The notes under the pieces are model-generated. The model did no database searches. It had not been told where the DNA came from and worked only from the letters and a program-made list of their open reading frames with translations. Position numbers and translations under genes: made by a program. Positions 48,717 to 57,672 of a DNA stretch of 64,000 nucleotides are shown here, piece after piece. The stretch covers positions 1,550,001-1,614,000 of the forward strand of contig NZ_CP006911.1 in NCBI RefSeq assembly GCF_001281385.1, read 5' to 3'. The stretch's first letter is position 1; every line of letters begins with the position of its first letter. Source of the DNA: Candidatus Pseudothioglobus singularis PS1 (GTDB lineage: Bacteria > Pseudomonadota > Gammaproteobacteria > PS1 > Pseudothioglobaceae).

Positions 48717-48828
48717 CTGCAGACTCCTTTTTAAAATACAAAATATGTAATAAAATATATATTAATACTTATACATAAGCTCGTCAAATAATAGTGGTTA
48801 TATTGTCCTAAGTTTTCAATGCAAAAAA

Positions 48829-50049
48829 ATGGTTCAACATAAAAAAATAATTAGTTTGGCAATTGCACTTGCTTGTGTACTTTTGGCTATTAATTTTGGC
48901 TTGAGGTCGTCTCTTGGCTTATTTCTTAAGCCCGTTTCAGAAACATTTGGATATGGTCGAGAAGTTTTTGCATTCTCATTGGCCCTTCAAAATCTTTTTT
49001 GGGGATTATCTCAACCAATTGCTGGAGCATTTGCAGATAAATTTGGAACATCTCGAGTCATTATATTAGGAACTCTCTTTTATTCACTGGGCCTCTATAT
49101 TACAGCCACTGCAGATAGCTTTATGGGTCTTCATATAGGTGCAGGAATTCTTATTGGTATGGGTATTGCAGGAACTGGTTTAGGGGTCATACTTCCAGCT
49201 ATGGCAAGAATGGTTTCACCAGAAAAAAGAGCTATGGCATTAGGCATAGGAACCGCAGCTGGATCTGCAGGTCAATTTTTACTTATCCCAGTTGCTAGAG
49301 AGTTTTTAGTGGCCTATGGATGGCAGACAGCTCTTATTATTATGGCAATTGGGGCGCTCTCAATGATCCTTTTTTCGCCCGTATTTAAAGGCGATGAAAT
49401 CAAAAATACTACTTTAGATAATGAACCATCCCAAACTCTAAAAGAAGCTCTCAATGAAGCCTCAAGACATATTCATTATTGGCTTCTTATTGCTGGTTTT
49501 TTTGTATGCGGCTTCCAGCTTGCTTTTATTGTAGTTCATATGCCTTCCTATCTAGCAGACAAGGGCTTTGATAGCTCTGTCGCAGCTGCAAGTTTATCCA
49601 TTATTGGTCTTTGTAATATTTTTGGCTCACTCATTTCTGGACACTTTTCAGGAATCTATTCAAAAAAATGGATTCTCACTTATATTTATGCAGCTAGATC
49701 AATTATCATTGTTTTATTTCTTATAACGCCGATTTCAACTTTTACAATTTACGCTTTTTCTTTTGCAACAGGTTTTCTTTGGCTTGCAACAGTCCCTCCA
49801 ACATCAGGATTAGTTGCTCAGATGTTTGGCTTAAGATTTATGGGCACACTTTACGGTATCGTTTTTCTAAACCATCAAATTGGCTCATTTACCGGTGTTT
49901 GGATTGGAGGTTATCTCTTTGATACAACTGGTTCTTATGATCAAGTCTGGTGGTGGGCAGCCATCATTGCGGCAATTACTGCACTGATACATGTCTACAT
50001 CGATGAGCGGCCAATAAAAAGGATTCGAGCTAACGTTGAGACCAGTTAA
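48829..50049 (+). CDS. MFS transporter of monocarboxylate/oxalate-formate type
   Basis: 406 residues, 12 predicted helices. The N-terminus ALACVLLAINFGLRSSLGLFLKPVSETFGYGREVF and the loop ADKFGTSRVIILG resemble the OFA/MCT branch, which moves small organic anions. Lying next to formate- and methyl-group-oxidising genes, it could carry a C1-related acid or the methylated substrate. The 3' end overlaps the modC stop by 4 bases in convergent orientation. No Shine-Dalgarno is seen. Confidence 0.8.
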   Translation: MVQHKKIISLAIALACVLLAINFGLRSSLGLFLKPVSETFGYGREVFAFSLALQNLFWGLSQPIAGAFADKFGTSRVIILGTLFYSLGLYITATADSFMGLHIGAGILIGMGIAGTGLGVILPAMARMVSPEKRAMALGIGTAAGSAGQFLLIPVAREFLVAYGWQTALIIMAIGALSMILFSPVFKGDEIKNTTLDNEPSQTLKEALNEASRHIHYWLLIAGFFVCGFQLAFIVVHMPSYLADKGFDSSVAAASLSIIGLCNIFGSLISGHFSGIYSKKWILTYIYAARSIIIVLFLITPISTFTIYAFSFATGFLWLATVPPTSGLVAQMFGLRFMGTLYGIVFLNHQIGSFTGVWIGGYLFDTTGSYDQVWWWAAIIAAITALIHVYIDERPIKRIRANVETS

Positions 50050-51107
50050 GAGAGTATCGCCACACTTTTGACTTGAACAAAAACCTCTGATCCCTTTTCT
50101 AATCGAAGCTTATGGGATGATTTACGAGTGATGCATGCAAGTAGAATGGTCTCCTTAATCTGGAGGCGGACCATGACTTGGGCTTCACCTTCATTTACTA
50201 TTTGCTGAACCATTGCTGGAAAAATATTCAAAATACTTGTATCAACCTGTTTTAATTTTGTAAGACTCACATCACGTGCTACCACTCTAATCCTAACTTT
50301 GGTTTGAACTGGAAAGCGATTGTCTGGAACTATAAATTGCCCCCCTAAAAACTTCAAATGCATCAAATTAAATTCTAATTCACGTTTCATGACTTCAGCT
50401 TCGATTATTGATACTGCGTCACCACCATGAGATAAAGGCATATCAAATCGAGTTAACATATCATTTACAGGCCCGCTACCAAGAATATTTCCATTTTCAA
50501 TTAGAAGAAGATGATCGGCTAACCTTGACATCTCATCTTGAGAGTGGGTCACATAAAGAATTGGAATTTCCAAATCATTATGAATGGAATCTAGGTAAGG
50601 TAGAATTTCGTTTTTACGTTTTGAGTCTAGAGCAGACAGAGGCTCATCCAAAAGTAAAATTTTAGGGTTAGTCAATAAGGCTCTTGCAATTGCAACTCTC
50701 TGCCTCTCCCCCCCTGAAAGCTGCGTTGTTTTCCTGTTAAGTAGGGTTTTTATTTCTAATAAATTATGTATGGATTCTATAAAATCTTCTTTTAGTCCTA
50801 TTGCTCTTTTAACTACAAAATTGAGGTTACCCTTAACGTCAAGGTGATCAAATAGTGCAGCATCTTGGAAGACATATCCAATCTGGCGTTTATGTGTTGC
50901 CAAAAAATCTTCACCTTTCTGCCAAACTGAATCGCCGATTTTAAGAAAGCCATCATCACTCTTTTCAAGTCCTGCAATCGCTCTGAGTAGGGTTGTCTTT
51001 CCAGATCCAGAGGGACCAAATACTACAGTTATGCCCCTATCAGGAATACTAAAATTAGCATCAAGCATAAAGCTTTCTAATTGAATTTTTATGTTACATT
51101 CAATCAC
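50046..51107 (-). CDS. modC: molybdate ABC transporter ATP-binding protein
   Basis: 353 residues. Walker A GPSGSGKT (31-38), signature QLSGGERQRVAIARAL, Walker B ILLLDEPLSALD, switch YVTHSQDEM, then a C-terminal Mop/TOBE-like domain from about 280. Starts at GTG 51107, sharing one base with the modB stop. Completes a modABC operon that would supply molybdate for the formate dehydrogenase cofactor. Confidence 0.93.
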   Translation of the reverse strand: MIECNIKIQLESFMLDANFSIPDRGITVVFGPSGSGKTTLLRAIAGLEKSDDGFLKIGDSVWQKGEDFLATHKRQIGYVFQDAALFDHLDVKGNLNFVVKRAIGLKEDFIESIHNLLEIKTLLNRKTTQLSGGERQRVAIARALLTNPKILLLDEPLSALDSKRKNEILPYLDSIHNDLEIPILYVTHSQDEMSRLADHLLLIENGNILGSGPVNDMLTRFDMPLSHGGDAVSIIEAEVMKRELEFNLMHLKFLGGQFIVPDNRFPVQTKVRIRVVARDVSLTKLKQVDTSILNIFPAMVQQIVNEGEAQVMVRLQIKETILLACITRKSSHKLRLEKGSEVFVQVKSVAILS

Positions 51108-51793
51108 TAGTCTTTACTCCTCATAATTGAAAAATGACGATTAATGATATAAACAAATAACAGCATTAGAAATGATGTGGCAAGTAAGCCTCCTGCTAAC
51201 CAGTGAGCTTGTCCATATTCCATTGCCTCAACATGATCATAAATTGCGATTGATACTACTCCTGTTTCACCTGGGATATTACCTCCTATCATGAGTACCA
51301 CCCCAAACTCTCCTACCGTATGAGCAAACCCTAATACAGCAGCAGTAATAAAGCCAGAACGTGACAAAGGAACAGCAACTGAAAAAAAGCGATCAATTTT
51401 TGACGCACCTAATGTCGCAGCAACCTCCAGTGGCTTTCTTCCAACAGAGCTAAAGGAATTTTGAAGTGGCTGAACCACAAAAGGCATAGAATAAATAACT
51501 GAGCCTACAACCAGACCAGTGAAAGTAAATGCTATTGAACTTCCCCCAAGAGACTCCAATAGCTTTCCAATAGGACCGTTAGATCCAAGTGTTATTAACA
51601 AATAAAAACCTAGTACTGTTGGTGGAAGAATCAGTGGCAAGGCTATGAGTGCCTCAAATACTGCTTTAAATTTAAACTTAGTTTGTGAGAGCCACCAAGC
51701 GATCGGAGTTCCAATTAAAATTAATATAGAAGTACTTACTATGGCTAACTTAATAGTAACAATGATTGCAGATAAATCTAATTCATTTAACAT
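51107..51793 (-). CDS. modB: molybdate ABC transporter permease
   Basis: 228 residues, about five or six helices, with the permease EAA-type loop LEVAATLGASKIDRFFSVAVPLSRSG and the ModB segment LPLILPPTVLGFYLL. Its ATG overlaps the modA stop by one base (TAATG), so the three mod genes are translationally coupled. Confidence 0.95.
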   Translation of the reverse strand: MLNELDLSAIIVTIKLAIVSTSILILIGTPIAWWLSQTKFKFKAVFEALIALPLILPPTVLGFYLLITLGSNGPIGKLLESLGGSSIAFTFTGLVVGSVIYSMPFVVQPLQNSFSSVGRKPLEVAATLGASKIDRFFSVAVPLSRSGFITAAVLGFAHTVGEFGVVLMIGGNIPGETGVVSIAIYDHVEAMEYGQAHWLAGGLLATSFLMLLFVYIINRHFSIMRSKD

Positions 51794-52563
51794 TATGGTA
51801 AGTCATATCCGAATTTGGAAATTATATTTAAGACCTTATCAGTTTGAACAAACTCCATAAAACTTCTACCGAGTAAACTGTCTCTTAAAAGAACCACTTG
51901 CTGCTCTATTGGATTATAGAGAGACTTTGGAACCTCCCAAAAGGACCCCAATAAAGAGAAATTAGGGCTCATTAATTGTGAGAATGAGACAAAACCAAGC
52001 TCTGCATTTCCACTATTTATGAATTGAAATGCTTGGGCTATATTTTCACCTTTGACTACTTTTTTACCCATATTATTCCACAAACCCATTGATACCAATG
52101 TTTCCTTAGTTGCTATTCCATAAGGAGCAATTTTAGGATTGGCTATAGCTAAAAATCGAAAATTGTTATCATAAAGAACCTGTCCTTTTGAATCCACAAA
52201 CCCATTAGCTGGACTCCATAATACAATTTTACCCAAGGCATAGGTAAATCTAGATTCATTCTCAACTATTCCTTCTTTTTCAAGTAAGACAGGTCTTGCT
52301 TTATCAGCTGAGAAAAAAATATCAAATGGAGCACCGTTTATGATTTGTGCATAATGTTTACCTGAGGACCCAGAAATCAAAACTATTTTGTTAATTTTAG
52401 AAGACTCATAATTTTCTAACTCAAACTCTTCAACAATTGCTTTCATTGTTGGATAAAAATTACTTGCAACAGCTATTCTTATTTCATTAGCCAAAGAATG
52501 AGTGCCAATAAAAAATTGGCATACAAATAACAAAGCAAAAACCTTTAACTGAGAATTCAACAT
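51793..52563 (-). CDS. modA: molybdate-binding periplasmic protein
   Basis: 256 residues. Signal peptide 1-25 (LLFVCQFFIGTHSLA, cleavage after Ala25) and a mature part starting NEIRIAVASNFYPTMKAIVEEFE, with ISGSSGKHYAQI and GAPFDIFFSADKARP oxyanion-binding segments of the ModA type. First gene of modABC. Confidence 0.93.
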   Translation of the reverse strand: MLNSQLKVFALLFVCQFFIGTHSLANEIRIAVASNFYPTMKAIVEEFELENYESSKINKIVLISGSSGKHYAQIINGAPFDIFFSADKARPVLLEKEGIVENESRFTYALGKIVLWSPANGFVDSKGQVLYDNNFRFLAIANPKIAPYGIATKETLVSMGLWNNMGKKVVKGENIAQAFQFINSGNAELGFVSFSQLMSPNFSLLGSFWEVPKSLYNPIEQQVVLLRDSLLGRSFMEFVQTDKVLNIISKFGYDLP

Positions 52564-52631
52564 ATCTATTTCATGACTTTTTTAATGATTAGATTTTTAA
52601 CAAATGAATCAGCAAATTTGAAAAATCTATC

Positions 52632-52648
52632 CACTATATTCTATAGTG
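52632..52648. promoter_or_regulatory. candidate operator upstream of modABC
   Basis: Perfect 7-bp inverted repeat CACTATA-TTC-TATAGTG lies 69 bases before the modA ATG. The CTATA/TATAG core is reminiscent of ModE sites in other bacteria, but the spacing differs and no modE gene is present here. Confidence 0.45.
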
Positions 52649-52767
52649 ATTTAGCTTATTAGTTATTCATATTAGAGTCTTTCAAACCTGCATAAATAAA
52701 TACAAATATGTTAATATATTTTATAATAGACTTTAATTAGTAAAAACGTGCAAATCAAAAGGGAAAA

Positions 52768-53304
52768 ATGTCAAAAAATCATACTTTATTAGTTTTTTTA
52801 TTCTCCTTATTCTTTACATTAAATGTATCAGCTGACTATATTGATGGTCAGAGGGCCTATGCAAGTGGTGACTATGGTGTAGCTATTCTTGAATGGACTC
52901 AAGTTGCTGAAGATGGTAATGCAAGAGCACAATATAATCTTGGCTGGATGCATGCAAACGCTAAAGGCACAGTGCAAGATTTTAAAGAGGCCATCAAGTG
53001 GTATACAAAATCTGCTGAACAGGGGAATGTTAATGCTCAGTATAACTTGGGTAACCTCTACTTAAGAGGCCAAGGAGCGACCCAAAATGATAAACTTGCT
53101 TTTAGTTGGTTTATCAAAGCAGCTGAACAGGGTGACGCTCCTGCTCAATACAATCTAGGAAGAATGTATATACTCGGTAAGGGCGATGATAAAAACTTCT
53201 TAGAGGCAAGGTTTTGGATAAAGCAAGCTCTAGAAAACAATGATCAATATATTGGCGCACTTGCACAACAAGTTTGGGATGACTATAAACTTGGAACCTA
53301 CTAG
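52768..53304 (+). CDS. secreted Sel1-repeat protein
   Basis: 178 residues. Signal peptide with cleavage after Ala22 (LFFTLNVSA), then about three and a half 36-residue Sel1-like repeats of the pattern GNxxAQYNLGxMYxxGxGxxxDxxxAxxWxxKAAEQG, covering about 45-165. Such periplasmic helical-repeat proteins scaffold protein complexes. A TATAAT sits about 40 bases upstream. Unlinked to either neighbour; convergent with the Gfo/Idh gene. Confidence 0.85.
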   Translation: MSKNHTLLVFLFSLFFTLNVSADYIDGQRAYASGDYGVAILEWTQVAEDGNARAQYNLGWMHANAKGTVQDFKEAIKWYTKSAEQGNVNAQYNLGNLYLRGQGATQNDKLAFSWFIKAAEQGDAPAQYNLGRMYILGKGDDKNFLEARFWIKQALENNDQYIGALAQQVWDDYKLGTY

Positions 53305-53336
53305 TAATAAACTGTTTTACAAAATTTTGTTTTAAT

Positions 53337-54368
53337 TTAGGCTTTTACAGCAACAACTGAGCAAGTTTCAATACTTATTTTCTCAGCCTCTATAATTGCA
53401 ATGGTTTTTGCTGCTTGAATCAATAGATCTAAATTAGTCTTATTTCCAGATAAGATTTCATCAACAAAAGCGCGAATTTCAAACTCATACCCCATGCCTT
53501 CTTTTAACTTTATATTTTCAGACTGCGCATCTCTAGAAAGCTTTAACGTTTCTTCTCCATCTAAAAGATAGCTAAGTGTTCCATTTTCAAAGTTAGCTGT
53601 ATATGACATATTGAAGCCATATCCCTCTTGCATGGTCCAGGACCCCTCAGAACTCACTAAAGGTGATGCATTTGTCTTATTAAAAATATAATTTGTCACT
53701 ACATGATCAACGCCTCCACTTGGACCTTTGTAGCCTTGACTGAAGACAGCATCTGGCAACCCCATGCAGTAATTCACAAAGTCAGTATCATGGACATGAA
53801 GATCGAGAAGTGCACCGCCACACTGATTATCATCTGAATAAAAAGCACCGCCAGGAAAACTTGTTTGTCGTCTAAAGTTTAGTGATAAACATTTTCCATA
53901 TGTTGAATTTTCAATTGCTTCCTTAAGAAAAACCCATGCTGGCCAATACCTTAGACACATCGCAGACATAATATTGCAGGTGGACTGCTCTGCTAATTGA
54001 ATTATTTTTTGAGCTTCGTCGTATGTTCTAGCCAATGGTTTTTCAACTAATACATGTTTATTTTTGGCAAGAGCGGCCTCTACAAAAATATAATGAAGAT
54101 CTGTACCAACACATATATCCACTATATCAATATCTGAATTATTAATAAGATCCATTCCATCAAGATATTTTTTAACACTAAGGCCAGAGACTCCACCTTC
54201 CGCTTGACCACTAATATTACCTTCAGCTTTACTAGACCCATCGAGTCTACTCTGGATTGAATCCGCAACAGCGACAACCTCTACACCTTTTATTTTGGAA
54301 TAAATATCCAGGTGGGTGGAACCCATACTTCCAAGACCAATGATTCCAACTTTTAATTTCTTGCTCAT
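53337..54368 (-). CDS. Gfo/Idh/MocA-family NAD(P) oxidoreductase
   Basis: 343 residues. Rossmann motif VGIIGLGSMGSTH (about 7-19) and the EKPLARTYDEA catalytic lysine region (about 110-120), followed by the alpha/beta domain. Sugar or inositol dehydrogenase-type activity. It is the last gene of the amino-sugar operon, 21 bases after the isomerase gene. Confidence 0.86.
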   Translation of the reverse strand: MSKKLKVGIIGLGSMGSTHLDIYSKIKGVEVVAVADSIQSRLDGSSKAEGNISGQAEGGVSGLSVKKYLDGMDLINNSDIDIVDICVGTDLHYIFVEAALAKNKHVLVEKPLARTYDEAQKIIQLAEQSTCNIMSAMCLRYWPAWVFLKEAIENSTYGKCLSLNFRRQTSFPGGAFYSDDNQCGGALLDLHVHDTDFVNYCMGLPDAVFSQGYKGPSGGVDHVVTNYIFNKTNASPLVSSEGSWTMQEGYGFNMSYTANFENGTLSYLLDGEETLKLSRDAQSENIKLKEGMGYEFEIRAFVDEILSGNKTNLDLLIQAAKTIAIIEAEKISIETCSVVAVKA

Positions 54369-54389
54369 ATTATTTATTTCTAAACTAGT

Positions 54390-55235
54390 TTATTTAAAGT
54401 TAAATATTTGATCCATAGCCACCGATGTCCGAGACAAAATTGTTTCATCCCAAGGTAACATTTCAGCAATAATAGTACTTTTGTATTGAATAGATTTTAA
54501 GGCAGATACTGTTTCTTTCCATGGAACATCTCCCGCTCCAAGGTCACAAAAACTGAAACTACCAGTCCAGTCAAAGTTCTCTTGAAAATCTTTAATTTGA
54601 ACCCTCTTGATTCTTGAGTTAAGGAGCTCAATCCAGTGAGGTGGGTACTGCTGATAACCAATTAAATTTCCAATATCTAAATACACTCCAAGCTTATCAG
54701 ACTCAAAAGAGTCTACAAAATCTCTAAGCTCTATAGGCGAATAAAAGAACCCATTCCAAACGTTTTCCATGCACAAGTCAACATCGAGCTCTTCTGCAAT
54801 AGGAAGCATTTGATTAATAGCCTCCCTAAGTCTATCCAAGGCTTTATCGTAACGAACAATTTCAGGAGAAATTGGACTTTTTACGACGCCTGGAACAAAT
54901 AATAAAGCTTTGCAATCTAGGTAACTTGCGACCCTAATTGCATCTTGATGGAGCTTAATAGAATTTTTCCTAACTTCTACATCATCACTAGTAGGACTGA
55001 TGCCCCAACTCATTCCTGTTGCAATACTGTCTACAAAAACCCCTGAATCATTTATTTTATGACGGATTGCACCGCACTCGCTTTCTGACAAGTTGGTGTT
55101 TATGACGCCCTCATTAGACACTGACAATTCTAGTGCTTCAAACCCATTCGATTGGGTTTGGATTAAAGCAGAATCAATAGACTCATTATTAGACAAACCA
55201 TTCTCAAATGAAAGATAACTGATACCTTTAATCAA
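54390..55235 (-). CDS. sugar phosphate isomerase/epimerase, xylose-isomerase-like TIM barrel
   Basis: 281 residues. Metal-binding acidic residues appear in CMENVWNGFFYSP, YLDIGNLIGYQ, VQIKDF and IIAEMLPW, the layout of the AP-endonuclease-2/IolE/hydroxypyruvate isomerase family. The start is TTG 55235 with GGAG six bases upstream; the next Met is far inside, so the TTG is the real start. Acts between two Gfo/Idh dehydrogenases, suggesting oxidation-isomerisation-reduction of a sugar. Confidence 0.84.
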   Translation of the reverse strand: MIKGISYLSFENGLSNNESIDSALIQTQSNGFEALELSVSNEGVINTNLSESECGAIRHKINDSGVFVDSIATGMSWGISPTSDDVEVRKNSIKLHQDAIRVASYLDCKALLFVPGVVKSPISPEIVRYDKALDRLREAINQMLPIAEELDVDLCMENVWNGFFYSPIELRDFVDSFESDKLGVYLDIGNLIGYQQYPPHWIELLNSRIKRVQIKDFQENFDWTGSFSFCDLGAGDVPWKETVSALKSIQYKSTIIAEMLPWDETILSRTSVAMDQIFNFK

Positions 55236-55246
55236 AACAAACTCCT

Positions 55247-56401
55247 TTAATATAATGAATCAAGCTTTTGCCAAGTCTCAGTCATATCAACAATCTGACT
55301 GGTCTTCATACTTTCATCTATTGCCATAGCAACAAGGCCTGCAGCAATTGCCTCCTTAGGACCCACAGGCAAAGAACTCAAGTCACCTCTTAGAAAACTA
55401 ACAATATCCTCACACATTAATTGATCAGCACCATAGTGAGATGGATAGTTTCCTGAACCAGGAGTGCTTGGATAGCTAAAATCATGCTCTTCAAGGCAAT
55501 CACCCGTTCTAGCATCAGTTATTCTGAGGCCTCCACGACCAAAATCTCCCTCAGCCATTCCGCGACTACCAATAACACAAAAACGTCTCTGCTCATCAGG
55601 CACATTGATGCTTGTATGGAAAGAAAAGGTAACCTGATTTGGATATTCAATTAATGCATTTTGATGATCAATAATATCAGCATCACTAGTAAATGGATTA
55701 TCAACATTTTCCCAGTAGGAGAGTTTTTTTTGATAGACATTGTCATATTTATTATCTGACGGGGCCTCAGAAGGAATGAAATTATTTCTTCCTCCAAAAC
55801 TGACCACCCTTACTGGTCTCTCACCAACAATACTGTTATATAGATCAATGTCGTGACAACATTTTTCTAACATGAATCCGCCGGAGTACTTTTCTAACCT
55901 TCTCCAATCTCTCATAAAAAAGGATCCGTGATAAGGTGCAATATGCTCATTTGCTTCAAGAGAGGTGACACTGCCTAAGGTTCCTGCATCAAGGACTCGC
56001 CTCATTTCTCTCATATGAGTGGAGTAGCGTAAAACAAGCCCAACAATAAGTTTATTTTCACCAAATTTTTTAATTAGCTTGGCAAGCTCAAAACTATCTT
56101 CTTTACTCGTTACTATCGGTTTTTCTGAAAAAACCTGAAGCCCTGCCTCAAGTCCTAACTTAATATGCTCTAAATGAAGGTGATTTGGTGAAGCAACCCA
56201 AAGCAAATCAAGCTCACTTTCGCTAATCATTTTCGTAAGGCTTTCAAATTGTTTTAATTGACTTGCATGTTCCTCTATTATTGATAACCCGCAAGGATCT
56301 GGATCAACATAACCAACTAACTCAAGCTCGGGCATTTCTTTCTGAATCATCTTTAGAACATTTCCAGCTCTGAGTCCTAAGCCAACAATACCAGTTCGCA
56401 T
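55247..56401 (-). CDS. Gfo/Idh/MocA-family oxidoreductase
   Basis: 384 residues. Rossmann GIVGLGLRAGNVL at the N-terminus, SPNHLHLEHIKLGLEAG and SEKPIVTSKEDS with the catalytic lysine, then LEKCCHDIDLYNSIVG in the second domain. Longer than the 343-residue homologue and only distantly similar to it, so not a recent duplicate. Eleven bases before the isomerase gene. Confidence 0.86.
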   Translation of the reverse strand: MRTGIVGLGLRAGNVLKMIQKEMPELELVGYVDPDPCGLSIIEEHASQLKQFESLTKMISESELDLLWVASPNHLHLEHIKLGLEAGLQVFSEKPIVTSKEDSFELAKLIKKFGENKLIVGLVLRYSTHMREMRRVLDAGTLGSVTSLEANEHIAPYHGSFFMRDWRRLEKYSGGFMLEKCCHDIDLYNSIVGERPVRVVSFGGRNNFIPSEAPSDNKYDNVYQKKLSYWENVDNPFTSDADIIDHQNALIEYPNQVTFSFHTSINVPDEQRRFCVIGSRGMAEGDFGRGGLRITDARTGDCLEEHDFSYPSTPGSGNYPSHYGADQLMCEDIVSFLRGDLSSLPVGPKEAIAAGLVAMAIDESMKTSQIVDMTETWQKLDSLY

Positions 56402-56423
56402 AATTTACTCCTTGTCTTTGTAA

Positions 56424-57506
56424 TTAGCTTTTTAAAAGAGAATGACCGGATGAATCAAAAGCGTGGCATTTAAGAGGTTCTAAAGCTAGGTTGACAGTAT
56501 CACCTGGTTTAACAACTGAGTCGCTTGGTAAAACAGCACAAAAATTACTATTGCCCAAAACAGAACCATAAAGGATTACTGTTGCTCCAATATGCTCAAC
56601 AACATCTACAGTCATTGGAATTCCTCCTTTTTTTGAAGAAACAATCAAGTCTTCTGGCCTGATTCCAATATCTACTTCGTCACCTGTTTTTATGTTTGAA
56701 ACATCAACAGCTAGTTCCAAAGATAGTTCACCAATATTTGCAGTTAGCTTCTGATTTTTAATATCTATGTCACTTGTTTTAAGGAAATTCATATTTGGCT
56801 GGCCAATAAACCCTGCTACAAACTTTGTTTTAGGGTTGTGGTATAAGTCCATTGGTGAGCCAACCTGCTCAATAACCCCATCTCGCAATACGACAATCTT
56901 GTCAGCCATTGTCATAGCTTCAATTTGATCATGCGTAACGTATATCATAGTCGTTGCTAAATTTTGATGAAGCTTTGCTAGCTCAACTCTCATATCTCCT
57001 CTAAGAGCTGCGTCTAAATTAGACAAAGGCTCATCAAAAAGAAATACTTTAGGGTCTCTTACAATCGAGCGACCAATAGCAACCCTCTGGCGCTGACCTC
57101 CTGATAGTTGTCCTGGTTTAAAATCTAAACGATCTCTTAACTGCAAAATATCAGCAGCTTTAAATACCTTTTCTTCAAGCTCTTTCTCATTAACTTTTGC
57201 AACTCTGAGTGGAAAGGCTATATTCTCAAACACTGAAAGATGAGGATAGAGAGCATAAGATTGAAAGACCATCGAAATTCCTCTTTCAACTGGAGGGGCA
57301 TTAGAAACATCTTTATCATCAATAATTACACCGCCTGTTGTAGCTTCCTCTAAGCCTGAAATGATTCTTAATAATGTTGTTTTTCCACAGCCCGATGGGC
57401 CAACAAAAACAACAAATTCTTTATCATTTATTTCTAGGTTAATATCAAATAAAACTTCTGTCTCACCAAAACTTTTATAAATATTTTCGAGTTTTACTGT
57501 TGCCAT
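56424..57506 (-). CDS. sugar ABC transporter ATP-binding protein (UgpC/MsmK type)
   Basis: 360 residues. Walker A GPSGCGKT (36-43), signature PGQLSGGQRQRVAIGRS, Walker B VFLFDEPLSNLDA, switch YVTHDQIEAMTMAD and a C-terminal OB/TOBE domain (about 240-360). AAGGAAG precedes the ATG. Energises the two permeases and binding protein encoded upstream. Such ATPases can serve several sugar importers. Confidence 0.93.
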   Translation of the reverse strand: MATVKLENIYKSFGETEVLFDINLEINDKEFVVFVGPSGCGKTTLLRIISGLEEATTGGVIIDDKDVSNAPPVERGISMVFQSYALYPHLSVFENIAFPLRVAKVNEKELEEKVFKAADILQLRDRLDFKPGQLSGGQRQRVAIGRSIVRDPKVFLFDEPLSNLDAALRGDMRVELAKLHQNLATTMIYVTHDQIEAMTMADKIVVLRDGVIEQVGSPMDLYHNPKTKFVAGFIGQPNMNFLKTSDIDIKNQKLTANIGELSLELAVDVSNIKTGDEVDIGIRPEDLIVSSKKGGIPMTVDVVEHIGATVILYGSVLGNSNFCAVLPSDSVVKPGDTVNLALEPLKCHAFDSSGHSLLKS

Positions 57507-57626
57507 TCTTTCTTCCTTAAAAAGAGCGCAAACTTAGTGCGCATTTAAATTTTCTACTTATAGTTAAAGCAAGCTTCAAAAAGATCCTTTGAGGAAAGTC
57601 TCTTTTTGAGGTATGCCTTTTAAAAA

Positions 57627-57655
57627 TTCAGGGGTAACAATGTGTTACCCCTGAA
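57627..57655 (-). terminator. 13-bp hairpin after the solute-binding protein gene (attenuator or mRNA stabiliser)
   Basis: TTCAGGGGTAACA (57627-57639) and its exact complement (57643-57655) around a 3-base loop; on the minus strand it is followed by a short T5 run. Lies 18 bases after the stop of the binding protein and before the ATPase gene in the same operon. A partial terminator or a 3'-end protecting stem that keeps binding protein message above that of the ATPase and dehydrogenases is the likely role. Confidence 0.8.
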
Positions 57656-57672
57656 ATAGTCAATTAATTGAC

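Noticed and set aside
53310-53336. Terminator between the Sel1-repeat gene and the Gfo/Idh gene
   Set aside because: ACAAAATTTTGT is palindromic but has no G+C stem or loop, so it is too weak to call.
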